From contig NZ_JALEBH010000001.1 of assembly GCF_022758885.1 (NCBI RefSeq), positions 1,922,001 to 1,986,000 of the forward strand: a stretch of 64,000 nt of DNA, given 5' to 3'. Under the pieces are notes generated by a model. That model was not told where the DNA came from, searched no databases, and worked only from the letters and a program-made list of their open reading frames with translations. Shown here piece by piece: positions 42,292 through 50,684 of this stretch (the stretch's first letter is position 1; each line of letters begins with the position of its first letter). Both the position numbers and the translations under genes were made by a program. The DNA comes from Sphingobium sp. BYY-5 (GTDB lineage: Bacteria; Pseudomonadota; Alphaproteobacteria; Sphingomonadales; Sphingomonadaceae).

Positions 42292-44892
42292 TTAATCCAG
42301 ATTCGGCCGCAAATAGCGCTCCGCCGTGTCCAGATCGATCCCCCGCCGCTGGGCATAATCTTCCAACTGATCGCGCCCGACCCGCGCCACGCCGAAATAT
42401 TCCGCCTGGGCGTGGCCGAAATAGAAGCCGCTGACCGCCGCCGTCGGCAGCATGGCGAAACTCTCGGTCAGGGTCGCGCCGGTGGCGTGATGCGCGTCCA
42501 GCATGTCGAACAGGATGGGTTTCAGGCTATGTTCCGGGCAGGCCGGATAGCCCGGCGCCGGACGGATGCCGCGATATTGCTCGCGGATCAGCGCCTCGTT
42601 GGTGAGTTGCTCGCCCTCCGCATAGCCCCACAAGGCCGTGCGGACATAATGGTGCAGCCGCTCGGCGAAGGCTTCGGCGAGGCGGTCGGCCAGCGCCTTG
42701 AGCAATATGTCCGAATAATCGTCGATGGCGTTCTTGAAGCGGGCCAGATGCGGTTCGATGCCGTGGATCGACACGGCGAAACCGCCCATCCAGTCGCCGT
42801 CATGGCTGATGAAGTCGGCGAGGCACATATTGGCCCGGCCTTCCCGCTTCTGGATCTGCTGGCGCAGCATCGGCAGGGTATAGTGCTTCTCGTCCTCGAC
42901 ATGGACGATGATGTCGTCGCCTTCGCGGCGGCAGGGCCACAGGCCTGCGACGCCGCGCGCGGTCAGCCATTTGTCGTTGACGATCTTGTCGAGCATCTTC
43001 TGCGCGTCGGCGAAGAGGCTGGTCGCGCTTTCGCCCACGATGTCGTCCTCCAAGATCGCGGGATAATTGCCCGCTAGTTCCCAGGCGCGGAAGAAGGGCG
43101 TCCAGTCGATAAACTGGACCAGATCGTTCAAGTCCCAGTCGGGAAAGCGATGGACGCCGGGCAGGCGCGGGCGCGGGGCCTTGAGACTCTCATCGATCTC
43201 GAAGCCGTTGGCGCGGGCATCCGCGATCGGCACCAGCGCGCTTTGCCCCTTATTGGCGCGGGCGACGCGGACATGCTCATAATCATCCTTGGTCTTTTGG
43301 ACGAAATCGGTCTTCTGCGTTTCGGAAACCAGCGCGGTCGCCACGCCCACGGCGCGGCTGGCGTCCAGCACATGGACCACCGGCCCGGTGAAGGCCGGGT
43401 CGATGCGCAGCGCGGTATGGACGCGCGAGGTGGTCGCCCCGCCGATCAGCAGCGGCATGGTCATGTTGGCGCGCTGCATTTCGACGGCCACCGTCACCAT
43501 CTCATCCAGCGAGGGGGTGATGAGGCCGGACAGGCCGATCATGTCGGCGTCATTCTCGTTCGCGGCCTTGATGATGTCCTGCCAGGGCACCATCACGCCC
43601 ATGTCGATCACCTCGAAGCCGTTGCACTGAAGCACGACGCCGACGATATTCTTGCCGATGTCATGGACGTCGCCCTTGACCGTGGCCATGATGATCTTGC
43701 CCTTGCCCTTGGCGCCGGGTTCCTTGGCGGCCTCGATATAGGGGAGGAGATGGGCGACCGCCTTCTTCATGACGCGGGCGGATTTGACGACCTGGGGCAG
43801 GAACATCTTGCCCGCGCCGAACAGGTCGCCGACGACATTCATGCCGTCCATCAACGGCCCTTCGATCACCTGGATCGGCTTTTCGGCGGCGAGGCGGCAT
43901 TCCTCCGTATCCTCGACCACATACATGTCGATGCCCTTGACCAGCGCATGTTCCAGCCGCTTGGCGACCGGCCAGCCGCGCCATTCCTGCGCCGCCTTTT
44001 CCGATACCGCATCCTTGCCGCGATAGCTTTCGGCCAGCGTGACGAGACGGTCGCCCGCTTCGGGATCGCGGTTCAGCAGCACATCCTCGCACGCGGTGCG
44101 CAGCGCGGGGTCGATCGCGTCATAGACGTCGAGCTGGCCCGCATTGACGATCGCCATGTCGAGGCCGGCGGGGATGGCGTGATAGAGGAAGACCGAGTGC
44201 ATCGCGCGGCGCACCGGCTCGTTGCCGCGGAAGGAGAAGGAGAAGTTCGACAGGCCGCCCGAGATATGGACGTGCGGGCAGCGCTTCTTGATCTCCCGGC
44301 ACGCCTCTATGAAGTCGACGCCGTAATTATTGTGCTCCTCGATCCCCGTCGCCACCGCGAAGATATTGGGGTCGAAGATGATGTCCTCAGGCGGGAAACC
44401 GATCGTCATCAGCAGCTTGTAGGCGCGCTCGCAAATCTCGACCTTGCGGGCCTGGGTGTCGGCCTGCCCGGTCTCGTCAAAGGCCATGATGACCGCCGCC
44501 GCGCCATAGGCCATGCAGAGCCTGGCATGATGCAGGAAGGCCTCCTCGCCCTCCTTCATGCTGATCGAGTTCACGATCGGCTTGCCCGACACGCATTTCA
44601 GGCCGGCTTCGATGACTTCCCATTTGGAGCTGTCGATCATCACCGGCACGCGGCTGATGTCCGGTTCCGACGTCATCAGCTTGAGGAAGGTGGTCATCGC
44701 CTCGACCGCGTCGAGCAGCCCCTCGTCCATGTTGACGTCGACGATCTGCGCGCCATTCTCCACCTGCTCACGCGCGATGTCGATCGCGGCGGCATAGTCA
44801 CCCGCCATGATGAGCTTCTTGAACTTGGCCGAACCGGTGACGTTGGTGCGCTCGCCGATATTGACGAAGGTGGCGGTGGTTTGGGTGGTCAT
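42292..44892 (-). CDS. metH: Methionine synthase, folate/cobalamin/reactivation half (split MetH)
   Basis: An 866-aa protein equivalent to the C-terminal two thirds of cobalamin-dependent methionine synthase. It begins directly with the pterin-binding domain ([20 protein letters not shown]... [10 protein letters not shown]), followed by the four-helix cap (about 330-390), the B12-binding Rossmann domain with [33 protein letters not shown] (cobalt-ligating His about residue 411) and [13 protein letters not shown], and the SAM-dependent reactivation domain ([21 protein letters not shown].. [14 protein letters not shown]). It transfers the methyl group from methyl-tetrahydrofolate via methylcobalamin to homocysteine. 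The homocysteine/zinc domain is the separate upstream gene at 45032-46078. It is last in the sahR-metF-metH-metH operon; a palindromic repeat separates the two halves. Confidence 0.95.
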   Translation of the reverse strand: MTTQTTATFVNIGERTNVTGSAKFKKLIMAGDYAAAIDIAREQVENGAQIVDVNMDEGLLDAVEAMTTFLKLMTSEPDISRVPVMIDSSKWEVIEAGLKCVSGKPIVNSISMKEGEEAFLHHARLCMAYGAAAVIMAFDETGQADTQARKVEICERAYKLLMTIGFPPEDIIFDPNIFAVATGIEEHNNYGVDFIEACREIKKRCPHVHISGGLSNFSFSFRGNEPVRRAMHSVFLYHAIPAGLDMAIVNAGQLDVYDAIDPALRTACEDVLLNRDPEAGDRLVTLAESYRGKDAVSEKAAQEWRGWPVAKRLEHALVKGIDMYVVEDTEECRLAAEKPIQVIEGPLMDGMNVVGDLFGAGKMFLPQVVKSARVMKKAVAHLLPYIEAAKEPGAKGKGKIIMATVKGDVHDIGKNIVGVVLQCNGFEVIDMGVMVPWQDIIKAANENDADMIGLSGLITPSLDEMVTVAVEMQRANMTMPLLIGGATTSRVHTALRIDPAFTGPVVHVLDASRAVGVATALVSETQKTDFVQKTKDDYEHVRVARANKGQSALVPIADARANGFEIDESLKAPRPRLPGVHRFPDWDLNDLVQFIDWTPFFRAWELAGNYPAILEDDIVGESATSLFADAQKMLDKIVNDKWLTARGVAGLWPCRREGDDIIVHVEDEKHYTLPMLRQQIQKREGRANMCLADFISHDGDWMGGFAVSIHGIEPHLARFKNAIDDYSDILLKALADRLAEAFAERLHHYVRTALWGYAEGEQLTNEALIREQYRGIRPAPGYPACPEHSLKPILFDMLDAHHATGATLTESFAMLPTAAVSGFYFGHAQAEYFGVARVGRDQLEDYAQRRGIDLDTAERYLRPNLD

Positions 44893-44907
44893 CGATCTCT
44901 TCCAAAA

Positions 44908-45026
44908 ATCCTCCCCCTTAGGGGGAGGGGGACCATGCCGCAGGCATGGTGGAGGGGTATCACGCTATCGAGGGGGCGACACCCCTCCGTCTGGCTTCGC
45001 CAGCCACCTCCCCTTCCAGGGGAGGA
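44908..45026. repeat. Long palindromic repeat (AATCCTCCCC family) between metH halves
   Basis: The two ends read AATCCTCCCC...GGGGGAGGGGGACC and CACCTCCCC...AGGGGAGGAT, inverse copies about 45 nt each. Local hairpins lie inside each arm (CCATGCC-gca-GGCATGG and CTGGC-ttc-GCCAG). A sister copy is at 54152-54272. The element fills the whole gap between the two metH genes. Confidence 0.85.
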
Positions 45027-45031
45027 TGAAC

Positions 45032-46078
45032 CTAGGCCGCGATGTGCATCGGTTCGAGACCCGCGAGGCGCGTCACGACCTGCAGCTCCGGCACCACACG
45101 CGGCTTGTGGCCGTCGAGCGCCTTCGCCACCGCGCCGATATGCGCGGGGGTGGTGCCGCAGCAGCCCCCGACCATGTTGACCAGCCCTTCATCGACCCAT
45201 TGGCGGATCAGGCGCGCCGTGGTTTCGGGCAGCTCGTCATATTGGCCGAGTTCATTGGGCAACCCCGCATTGGGATAGGCCAGGATCAGCGTGTCGGCAT
45301 TCTTCGACAATTCGCTGAGATACGGCCGCAGCAGGTCCGCGCCAAAAGCGCAGTTCACGCCGATAGTCAGCGGCTTGAGGTGCCGCAGGGAGTACCAGAA
45401 GGCGTTGATCGTATGGCCCGACAGGTTGCGGCCCGACATGTCGGTGATGGTGAAGCTCAGCATCAGCGGCACCGAGCGGCCCGCCGCTTCCTCCGCCTCA
45501 CGCGCGGCCATGCCCGCGGCCTTGGCGTTGAGCGTGTCGAAGCAGGTCTCGATCAGCAGGAAATCCACGCCTCCCGCGATAAGGGCCTCGCACTGCTCGC
45601 GATAATCGGCCTTGAGCGTGTCATAATCGACCTCGCGATAGGCGGGATCGTTGACGTCGGGGGAGATGGACAGAGTCTTGTTCGTCGGCCCGATCGATCC
45701 GCAGACGAAGCGGGGCTTGCCGTCCTTCGCGGTGGCTTTCTCGCACGCGCTGCGGGCCAGCTTTGCCGCCGCGATGTTGATGTCCCACACCAGATGCTCG
45801 CAGCCATAGTCGGCCATGGCGATCTTGGTCGAGCTGAAGGTGTTGGTCTCGATCATGTCCGCGCCCGCCTCCAGATAGGCGGCATGGATGCCCTCGACGA
45901 TGTCCGGGCGGGTCAGGCAGAGCAGGTCGTTATTGCCCTTCTGGTCCTTCGCCAGGTCCAGGTCGCCGCGATAATCGGCTTCGGTCAGGCCATGTTTCTG
46001 GATCGACGTGCCATATCCGCCGTCGAAGATCAGGATCTTTTCGGCAGCGAGTTTGCGGAGTTGTTCTTCGGCGGTCAT
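45032..46078 (-). CDS. metH: Homocysteine S-methyltransferase (MetH N-terminal half)
   Basis: A 348-aa homocysteine-binding TIM barrel equal to the N-terminal module of MetH. Landmarks: KILIFDGGYGTSIQKHGL at the start, GADMIETNTFSSTKIAMADYG, VCGSIGPTNKTLSIS, and the zinc-cysteines in LTIGVNCAFGADLLRPYL and MVGGCCGTTPAHIGA. It binds and activates homocysteine and works with the separately encoded B12/folate protein immediately downstream. Split methionine synthases of this kind occur in several alphaproteobacterial lineages. ATG 46078 has GGGAG upstream; a 21-residue in-frame extension is read out of the neighbouring palindrome and was rejected. Confidence 0.93.
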   Translation of the reverse strand: MTAEEQLRKLAAEKILIFDGGYGTSIQKHGLTEADYRGDLDLAKDQKGNNDLLCLTRPDIVEGIHAAYLEAGADMIETNTFSSTKIAMADYGCEHLVWDINIAAAKLARSACEKATAKDGKPRFVCGSIGPTNKTLSISPDVNDPAYREVDYDTLKADYREQCEALIAGGVDFLLIETCFDTLNAKAAGMAAREAEEAAGRSVPLMLSFTITDMSGRNLSGHTINAFWYSLRHLKPLTIGVNCAFGADLLRPYLSELSKNADTLILAYPNAGLPNELGQYDELPETTARLIRQWVDEGLVNMVGGCCGTTPAHIGAVAKALDGHKPRVVPELQVVTRLAGLEPMHIAA

Positions 46079-46091
46079 TTGCTCCCTCTCC

Positions 46092-46156
46092 CCGTTCGGT
46101 TCGAGCTTGTCGAGAACCCTCGCGCAACCGGTTCTCGACAAGCTCGAACCGAACGG
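46092..46156. repeat. Perfect 27-bp inverted repeat between metF and metH
   Basis: Arms 46092-46118 (CCGTTCGGTTCGAGCTTGTC...) and 46130-46156 are exact inverse copies around an 11-nt loop. The element lies between the metF stop and the metH start within the operon, so its RNA hairpin could stabilise or attenuate the transcript. The core CCGTTCG is shared with 50685-50770. Confidence 0.88.
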
Positions 46157-46172
46157 AGGGGGGTGATCCGTA

Positions 46173-47078
46173 TCAGGCGTCCACCGCTACCTTGGGCCTT
46201 AAACCCAGCAGATGGCATATCGCATAGCTATGTTCCGCCCGGTTGAGCGTATAGAAATGGAAGTCGCGCACGCCGCCTTCATAGAGTTTGCGGCACAGTT
46301 CGGCCGCAACGGTCGCTGATACGAGCTGGCGCGTGGCGGGATGATCGTCCAGTCCTTCGAACAGGCGCGCCATCCATTGCGGCACATCGGTATTGCACAT
46401 GGCGGCCATGCGCTGGGTCGCGGCGAAATTGCCGACCGGCATGATGCCCGGCACGATGTCGGCGCTGATCCCCGCCGCCGCCGTCTTGTCGAGAAAGCGG
46501 AAATAGGCTTCGGGCGAGAAGAAGAATTGCGTGATCGCGCGGGTCGCCCCGGCGTCCAGCTTGCGCTTGAGGTTATCGAGATCGCTCTGCGCGCTCGCCG
46601 CTTCGGGATGCACTTCGGGATAGGCGGACACCGAAATCTCGAACGGGTGACGCTTCATCAACCCGTCGACCAGATCGGCCGCGCCGCTATAGCCTTGCGG
46701 ATGTGGCTCGAAATGGCCGCCTGCTTCGGGCGGATCGCCGCGCAGCGCGACGATATGACGCACGCCCGCCTCCCAATAGGCGTCTGCTATCTCCGCTATC
46801 TCATCCTTGCTCGCGGCAACACAGGTCAGGTGCGCGGCGGCGGCGAGCGGCGTTTCCCGCGCAATCCGGGCGACCGTGGCATGGGTGCGTTCGCGCGTGG
46901 AGCCGCCAGCGCCATAGGTGACGGACACGAATTTCGGCGCCAGTGGCGTCAGCGTCTCGATCGCCGACCAGAGCTGCGCTTCCATCTTCTCCGTCTTGGG
47001 CGGGAAAAATTCGAAGCTGACATGGCAGTCGCCCGCAAGATCCGCATAGAGCGGTGCGGCGGGATCATTCAGGGTCAT
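46173..47078 (-). CDS. metF: 5,10-methylenetetrahydrofolate reductase
   Basis: A 301-aa FAD-dependent reductase that makes methyl-tetrahydrofolate for MetH. Motifs: CHVSFEFFPPKTEKMEAQLW with the catalytic Glu, FVSVTYGAGGSTRERTHATVARI, AHLTCVAASKDEI, HIVALRGDPPEAGG, ISVSAYPEVHPEA, DAGATRAITQFFFSPEAYFRF and PGIMPVGNFAATQRMA. Length and motifs are normal. Its start overlaps the sahR-like stop by 4 nt (ATGA), so the two are translationally coupled, and it feeds directly into the downstream metH genes. Confidence 0.96.
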   Translation of the reverse strand: MTLNDPAAPLYADLAGDCHVSFEFFPPKTEKMEAQLWSAIETLTPLAPKFVSVTYGAGGSTRERTHATVARIARETPLAAAAHLTCVAASKDEIAEIADAYWEAGVRHIVALRGDPPEAGGHFEPHPQGYSGAADLVDGLMKRHPFEISVSAYPEVHPEAASAQSDLDNLKRKLDAGATRAITQFFFSPEAYFRFLDKTAAAGISADIVPGIMPVGNFAATQRMAAMCNTDVPQWMARLFEGLDDHPATRQLVSATVAAELCRKLYEGGVRDFHFYTLNRAEHSYAICHLLGLRPKVAVDA

Positions 47079-48046
47079 GCGGAAATCCGTCCTTCGATAG
47101 GCAGGATGCGCGCGCCCCGGCGCCGTCCCAGCCAGAGTTGCACCGTCAGTTCCTGGCCGGGCAGCGTTTCCACCCCCTCCAGGTCGAGGCCCGCGGCCGC
47201 GAACCAGCTTTCGATCTGCTCATCGGCAAAGCCCAGGCGCGCATGTTGGTCGCGTGTCCGCAGCTCTTCCCGTTCATGCGCCGCGAAATCGGCGATCAGC
47301 ACCCGCCCATTGACCGCCGTCACCCGCGCGGCCTCCGCGATCACCGCGCCGGGCGCCTGCGCATAATGCAGCACTTGATGCAGCACCACCGTATCGACGC
47401 TGCCCGGCTCCAGCGGCAGATCCAGGAAATCGCCCAGCAACAGCGCATATTTGTCGCCGCCAGCCTGCGGCAACTTGGCGCGGGCGAGGCGCAGCATATC
47501 GGGGCTGCGATCAAGAGCGGTCACTTGATCGGCATCATCGCCGAACAATTCGATCATCCGGCCGGTGCCGGTGCCGATGTCGAGCAGATGGCCGATCGGC
47601 TCGCGCGCCAGCAGCGCCCGCATGGCCCCCTCCACCTGCGCTTCGGGCACATGGAGCGATCGGATCGCGTCCCATTCCTCGGCATGTTCGGCAAAATAGG
47701 CCTCGGCCGCGCTGGCGCGATCGGCCCGCACCGCCGCCAGCCGCGCCAGGTCCGCCGCCTGCCACAATTTTTCGCTGTCGGACGGGGTCAGACGATCGAA
47801 CAGGTCCAGGAAGGGGACGACCTCCGCCCCCTTGCCCAGGCGCAGGAAGACCCAGTTGCCCTCTTTGCGCCGTTCGACCAGTCCGGCCTCGGCCAGGATG
47901 CGGACATGGCGCGACACGCGCGGTTGGCTCTGCCCCACGACCTGCGCAATCTCGCCCACGGCCAGTTCCATCGCCCGCAGCAAATGGACGATCCGCAGGC
48001 GCGTCGGATCTCCCAATGCGCGAAAAATATCGAGGGCGGACAACAT
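47075..48046 (-). CDS. ArsR-type regulator fused to SAM-methyltransferase-like domain (SahR-like)
   Basis: A 323-aa fusion. Residues about 1-90 are an ArsR winged helix (LDIFRALGDPTRLRIVHLLRAMELAVGEIAQVVGQSQPRVSRHVRILAEAGLVERRKEGNWVFLRL). Residues about 125-300 are a class I methyltransferase fold with motif I LLDIGTGTGRMIELFG, VTALDRSPDMLRLARAKL, LLGDFLDLPLEPGSVDTVVLHQVLHY and AVNGRVLIADF. ArsR-methyltransferase fusions heading methionine-cycle genes are known as SahR, repressors responding to S-adenosylhomocysteine; this gene's place at the head of metF-metH fits well. ATG 48046 is preferred because an upstream TTG (48082) would place the operator palindrome inside the gene. No Shine-Dalgarno is visible. 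Confidence 0.85.
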   Translation of the reverse strand: MLSALDIFRALGDPTRLRIVHLLRAMELAVGEIAQVVGQSQPRVSRHVRILAEAGLVERRKEGNWVFLRLGKGAEVVPFLDLFDRLTPSDSEKLWQAADLARLAAVRADRASAAEAYFAEHAEEWDAIRSLHVPEAQVEGAMRALLAREPIGHLLDIGTGTGRMIELFGDDADQVTALDRSPDMLRLARAKLPQAGGDKYALLLGDFLDLPLEPGSVDTVVLHQVLHYAQAPGAVIAEAARVTAVNGRVLIADFAAHEREELRTRDQHARLGFADEQIESWFAAAGLDLEGVETLPGQELTVQLWLGRRRGARILPIEGRISA

Positions 48047-48052
48047 GGAACA

Positions 48053-48082
48053 ATCATATAAAGAAATCTTTATATGCGTCAA
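48053..48082 (-). promoter_or_regulatory. Promoter of the methionine operon
   Basis: On the minus strand TTGACG (48077-48082) and TATGAT (48053-48058) are separated by 18 nt; each matches the sigma-70 consensus at five of six positions. A start point seven nt after the -10 falls on the A of the ATG at 48046, which predicts a leaderless mRNA and explains the missing ribosome-binding site. Confidence 0.6.
48055..48076. promoter_or_regulatory. SahR-like operator palindrome
   Basis: CATATAAAGA-N2-TCTTTATATG, a perfect 22-bp palindrome, fills the spacer between the candidate -35 and -10 elements of the sahR-metF-metH operon and ends 9 nt before the ATG. Its AT-rich ATAAAG/CTTTAT core fits an ArsR-type dimer site. 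It is the only copy in the window. Repression by steric block is inferred. Confidence 0.7.
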
Positions 48083-48261
48083 TGCTCCTCATTTCTGTCA
48101 TCGGAAAGGCTAAACTGATAGCCTAACCGCCCGCTTTTGCACGATTGGGATTGCCTTGCTCATTCCAAAGCATTACGAATCGCGACGCAGGCGCAATAGG
48201 GGGTGAGCTTTTCTCCGAGAGTGGTCTGCATCTTTTTTTTCTCAGAGAGGGGTTGTTGCCC

Positions 48262-48477
48262 ATGTCCAAGTCGATTGCTCTTTCGCTCGTTCTCGCTGCT
48301 TCGCTCGGCCTGGCCGCTTGCACGGGTGGCCATGAAAATGCTGCGAACAACGCCGCCAACGTGGCCGAGAACGCTTCGAACGCTGCCGACAACGCCATGA
48401 ACGCCGCGCTGAACGCTGCCGACAACGCCGCGAACGCTGCTTCGAACGTGACCAACAACGCGACGAACGCGCTGTAA
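48262..48477 (+). CDS. Ala/Asn-repeat lipoprotein
   Basis: A 71-aa lipoprotein. The signal peptide MSKSIALSLVLAASLGLAAC ends in lipobox LAAC, followed by a mature chain of about 50 residues composed almost wholly of Ala, Asn, Asp and a few Val/Ser, with an approximate NAAxNA period (NAANVAENASNAADNAMNAALNAADNAANAASNVTNNATNAL). The composition predicts one long continuous helix, as in entericidin- or Lpp-like surface lipoproteins. ATG 48262 lies after GAGAGGGG. A strong terminator follows 28 nt downstream, indicating a monocistronic, well-expressed gene. Function unknown; a structural role in the envelope is the most that can be said. Confidence 0.75.
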   Translation: MSKSIALSLVLAASLGLAACTGGHENAANNAANVAENASNAADNAMNAALNAADNAANAASNVTNNATNAL

Positions 48478-48505
48478 GTCCCGTTTCAGGGAAGATTTCG
48501 GGAAA

Positions 48506-48536
48506 GGGCCGCACCGGCAACGGTGCGGCCCTTTTT
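48506..48536 (+). terminator. Strong intrinsic terminator
   Basis: GGGCCGCACC-ggcaac-GGTGCGGCCC forms a perfect 10-bp GC stem followed by TTTTT, 28 nt after the lipoprotein stop. Confidence 0.92.
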
Positions 48537-48614
48537 CATTGGGAGATGGTGGATAGGCCTGAATATCCTCCCCGAGGGGATTATTGCGAAATTCACCGAT
48601 CGGCAAAAAGCCAT

Positions 48615-48704
48615 CGTCATTCCCGCGCAGGCAGGAATCCATCTCCCAACCGATCCCGTTGATGCAAGGCCGGGGGATGGATCCCCGCCTGCGCGGGGAT
48701 GACG
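48615..48704. repeat. Palindromic repeat (CGTCATtCCCGCG family)
   Basis: Arms 48615-48647 (CGTCATTCCCGCGCAGGCAG...ATCTCCC) and 48672-48704 (...CCCGCCTGCGCGGGGATGACG) are imperfect inverse copies, the same family as 325-416, including the ATCTCCC/GGGGGAT extension. It fills the space between the two lipoprotein genes. Confidence 0.85.
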
Positions 48705-48771
48705 AAAGAAATAGGTAGAGCCGATTTTTGCAACGATCTCCTGCAAGGGGAGGATTTTACGGGAGGCGTGG

Positions 48772-49026
48772 ATGAAAGCGCAGATGCTATGGCTTCCAGT
48801 CCTGCTCAGCCTGACGGGTTGCGGATCGGGATCGGACGATGGTGTCGGCGGCGTTCGTGCCGGCGAAGCGCGCGCCCTGAATGAAGCCGCCGCCATGCTC
48901 GACGCGCAGGCCGGAACCGCGCTGGGCAGCAATGCGGGGTTGAATCCGGCCGCCAGGGCCGCGGCAGCCGCCAATCGCGGGCGCATCATGCCCGCCTCCC
49001 CCGCAAACGAAACGGACGCACGATAA
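48772..49026 (+). CDS. Small putative lipoprotein
   Basis: An 84-aa protein with a lipoprotein signal (MLWLPVLLSLTGC, lipobox SLTGC) and an Ala/Gly/Asn-rich, low-complexity mature part (GSGSDDGVGGVRAGEARALNEAAAMLDAQAGTALGSNAGLNPAARAAAAANRGRI). The stretch EARALNEAAAMLDAQ is helical and recurs in small sphingomonad lipoproteins of unknown function. The ATG follows GGGAGGCGTGG. A hairpin terminator begins 2 nt after the stop. No family assignment is possible. Confidence 0.65.
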   Translation: MKAQMLWLPVLLSLTGCGSGSDDGVGGVRAGEARALNEAAAMLDAQAGTALGSNAGLNPAARAAAAANRGRIMPASPANETDAR

Positions 49027-49027
49027 A

Positions 49028-49051
49028 GGGCCGCCTCTTTCGGGGCGGCCC
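49028..49051 (+). terminator. Intrinsic terminator after the small lipoprotein gene
   Basis: GGGCCGCC-N8-GGCGGCCC is an 8-bp GC stem followed by TT. It starts 2 nt after the stop at 49026 and also lies just beyond the end of the convergent glycine-zipper gene. Confidence 0.75.
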
Positions 49052-49078
49052 TTCATGTCCTGGTCCAGCCGTTGGGGC

Positions 49079-49501
49079 TTAGCAGTTGCGATCGATCGCC
49101 CGGCCAGCCAGGGCGCCGACACCCGCGCCGAGGATGGCGCCGGTGGTGCCATCGCCACGGCCGTAACGGCCCGAACCCTTGCCGACTTCGTTACCGAGCA
49201 GACCACCGGCGATAGCGCCGATGATGGTGCCGCCGGTGCCGTTATCCCGGCAGCGATAGCCGCCGCGATAGCCGCCGCGATAGCCGCCACGATAGCCGCG
49301 ATAATAACCATCGCCGCGATAGCCACGATCCCCGCGCCAGCCGCGATCGCCACGGTAGCCGCGATCACCACGATAATAATCGCCACGGTCATAACCGCGA
49401 TAATAGCCGTCACGGGCCATGGCCGGGGTTGCGGTCACGGCAAGGGAGGCTGCGCCCATCGCCAGAGCGGCTCCCATATTCACAAGAAACTTCATCTTCA
49501 T
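49079..49501 (-). CDS. Glycine-zipper envelope protein with YRGD-type repeats
   Basis: A 140-aa exported protein. The signal peptide is KFLVNMGAALAMGAASLAVTATPAMA. The next ~60 residues are a Tyr/Arg/Gly/Asp repeat (GDYYRGDRGYRGDRGWRGDRGYRGDGYYRGYRGGYRGG...), then a glycine-zipper 2TM-like segment GTIIGAIAGGLLGNEVGKGSGR...GTTGAILGAGVGALAGRAIDRNC. Rickettsia 17-kDa-antigen/glycine-zipper proteins insert into the outer membrane or stabilise the envelope; the RG-rich repeat is an added, possibly sugar- or nucleic-acid-binding tail. ATG 49501 has GGAGGAGC at good spacing. The repeat is encoded by near-identical triplet blocks and may vary in copy number. Confidence 0.8.
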   Translation of the reverse strand: MKMKFLVNMGAALAMGAASLAVTATPAMARDGYYRGYDRGDYYRGDRGYRGDRGWRGDRGYRGDGYYRGYRGGYRGGYRGGYRCRDNGTGGTIIGAIAGGLLGNEVGKGSGRYGRGDGTTGAILGAGVGALAGRAIDRNC

Positions 49502-49692
49502 GGCGTTGCTCCTCCAAAAGCCATCATCATGGGCGAAGGTCCGAACAAGACGGGATTCGCCATCGATTGACGTCCTTATGAGCGATTCGCCTTGAGCTAA
49601 GGCTGAATGGGCCTGTCAGCCGCCGTTCACCTGCGAACGGCTGGCCACTGCTTTGCTGCGCCCTGCCGGATTATCCCTTATGGCGGGCGGCA

Positions 49693-50679
49693 ATGACGCG
49701 AATCCTGATCGTGCTGGCGCTTGCCATCCTGCTGCTGCCGGCCCCGCCCTCGAGCAAACCGGAAACCGTACACCCCGGCGCCTTGCTGGTAACGGCGCGG
49801 CCGCTGGCGCTCAGCAGCATCGATCCTGCGCTGCGCCACGCGGGCGACCTTTCCTATCTGGGCGGCTGGGAATTGCGCAGCAACAACTCCGGCTTCGGCG
49901 GCATTTCCGCCCTGCTCGCCTCCGCTTCCGGCGACATTCTGGGCCTCAGCGATTCCGGCATATTGATGGGCTTCCACGTCGGGGACGGTCAGGCGCAGCG
50001 GCGTCCGTTCATCGCGCCGTTGCCCGTGCGCCCGCAGGACCGCCATCGGCCCTGGTGGGCCTGGGATTCCGAATCCATCGCCCACGACCCGGCAAGCGAC
50101 CGTTATTGGGTGGGGTTCGAACTGCAGCAGGCCATCTGCCGCTATTCCCCCGGCTTCGCGCATGTCGAGGGCTGCCGGACCTGGCCGGAAATCGCCGCCT
50201 GGCCCAAGACCGGTTCGATCGAATCCCTGGCGCGCCTGCCCGACGGGCGATTCCTGGCGATCGGGGAAATGGGAATGACGCCGGATGGCCGGCATGAGGT
50301 GCTGCTCTTCCCCGGCGACCCGGCCGACCATGATACGGCCAATCCCATCCATCTGCGCTATGCGCCGCCCCAAGGCTATCGGCCCACCGATGCGGTGATG
50401 CTGGATGCGCGGCACCTGCTGGTGCTCAACCGGCGGCTAACATTGCAGGAACTGTTCACCGCGACCATCGCCATTGTCGATCTGCCGGATCGGCTGGAAC
50501 CCGGCACCCTGCTCAAGGCCCGCACCCTCGCCCGGCTCGCGCCGCCTCTGCTGGCCGACAATTTCGAGGGGATGGCCGTCACCCACGAGAAGGGACGGCC
50601 GATCATCTGGATCATATCCGACGACAATCACGAATTTTTCCAGCGCACCCTGCTGCTGAAATTCGGATTGCCGGGCTGA
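49693..50679 (+). CDS. Exported esterase-like/phytase-like beta-propeller protein
   Basis: A 328-aa protein with an N-terminal signal/anchor helix (ILIVLALAILLLPAP). The body matches the 'esterase-like activity of phytase' (DUF/Phytase-like) group: LSYLGGWELRSNNSGFGGISALLASASGDILGLSDSGILMGF, WDSESIAHDPASDRYWVGFE, SIESLARLPDGRFLAIGEMG, ARHLLVLNRRL and NFEGMAVTHEKGRPIIWIISDDNHEFFQRTLLLKF, a series of propeller blades with G-I/M-S/A-hydrophobic strands. Sphingomonads commonly carry this protein beside rpmB/cobaltochelatase genes. The substrate is unknown, although a periplasmic phosphoesterase activity is plausible. It is convergent with rpmB. Confidence 0.75.
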   Translation: MTRILIVLALAILLLPAPPSSKPETVHPGALLVTARPLALSSIDPALRHAGDLSYLGGWELRSNNSGFGGISALLASASGDILGLSDSGILMGFHVGDGQAQRRPFIAPLPVRPQDRHRPWWAWDSESIAHDPASDRYWVGFELQQAICRYSPGFAHVEGCRTWPEIAAWPKTGSIESLARLPDGRFLAIGEMGMTPDGRHEVLLFPGDPADHDTANPIHLRYAPPQGYRPTDAVMLDARHLLVLNRRLTLQELFTATIAIVDLPDRLEPGTLLKARTLARLAPPLLADNFEGMAVTHEKGRPIIWIISDDNHEFFQRTLLLKFGLPG

Positions 50680-50684
50680 CCCCA

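Noticed and set aside
43150..45180. 676-codon open frame antisense to metH
   Set aside because: Shadow of metH codon bias, with no domain pattern or start signal.
48083..48261. SAM- or SAH-responsive riboswitch upstream of the methionine operon
   Set aside because: The candidate promoter lies directly at the start codon and the upstream DNA shows no recognisable riboswitch core; a protein repressor with operator explains control better.
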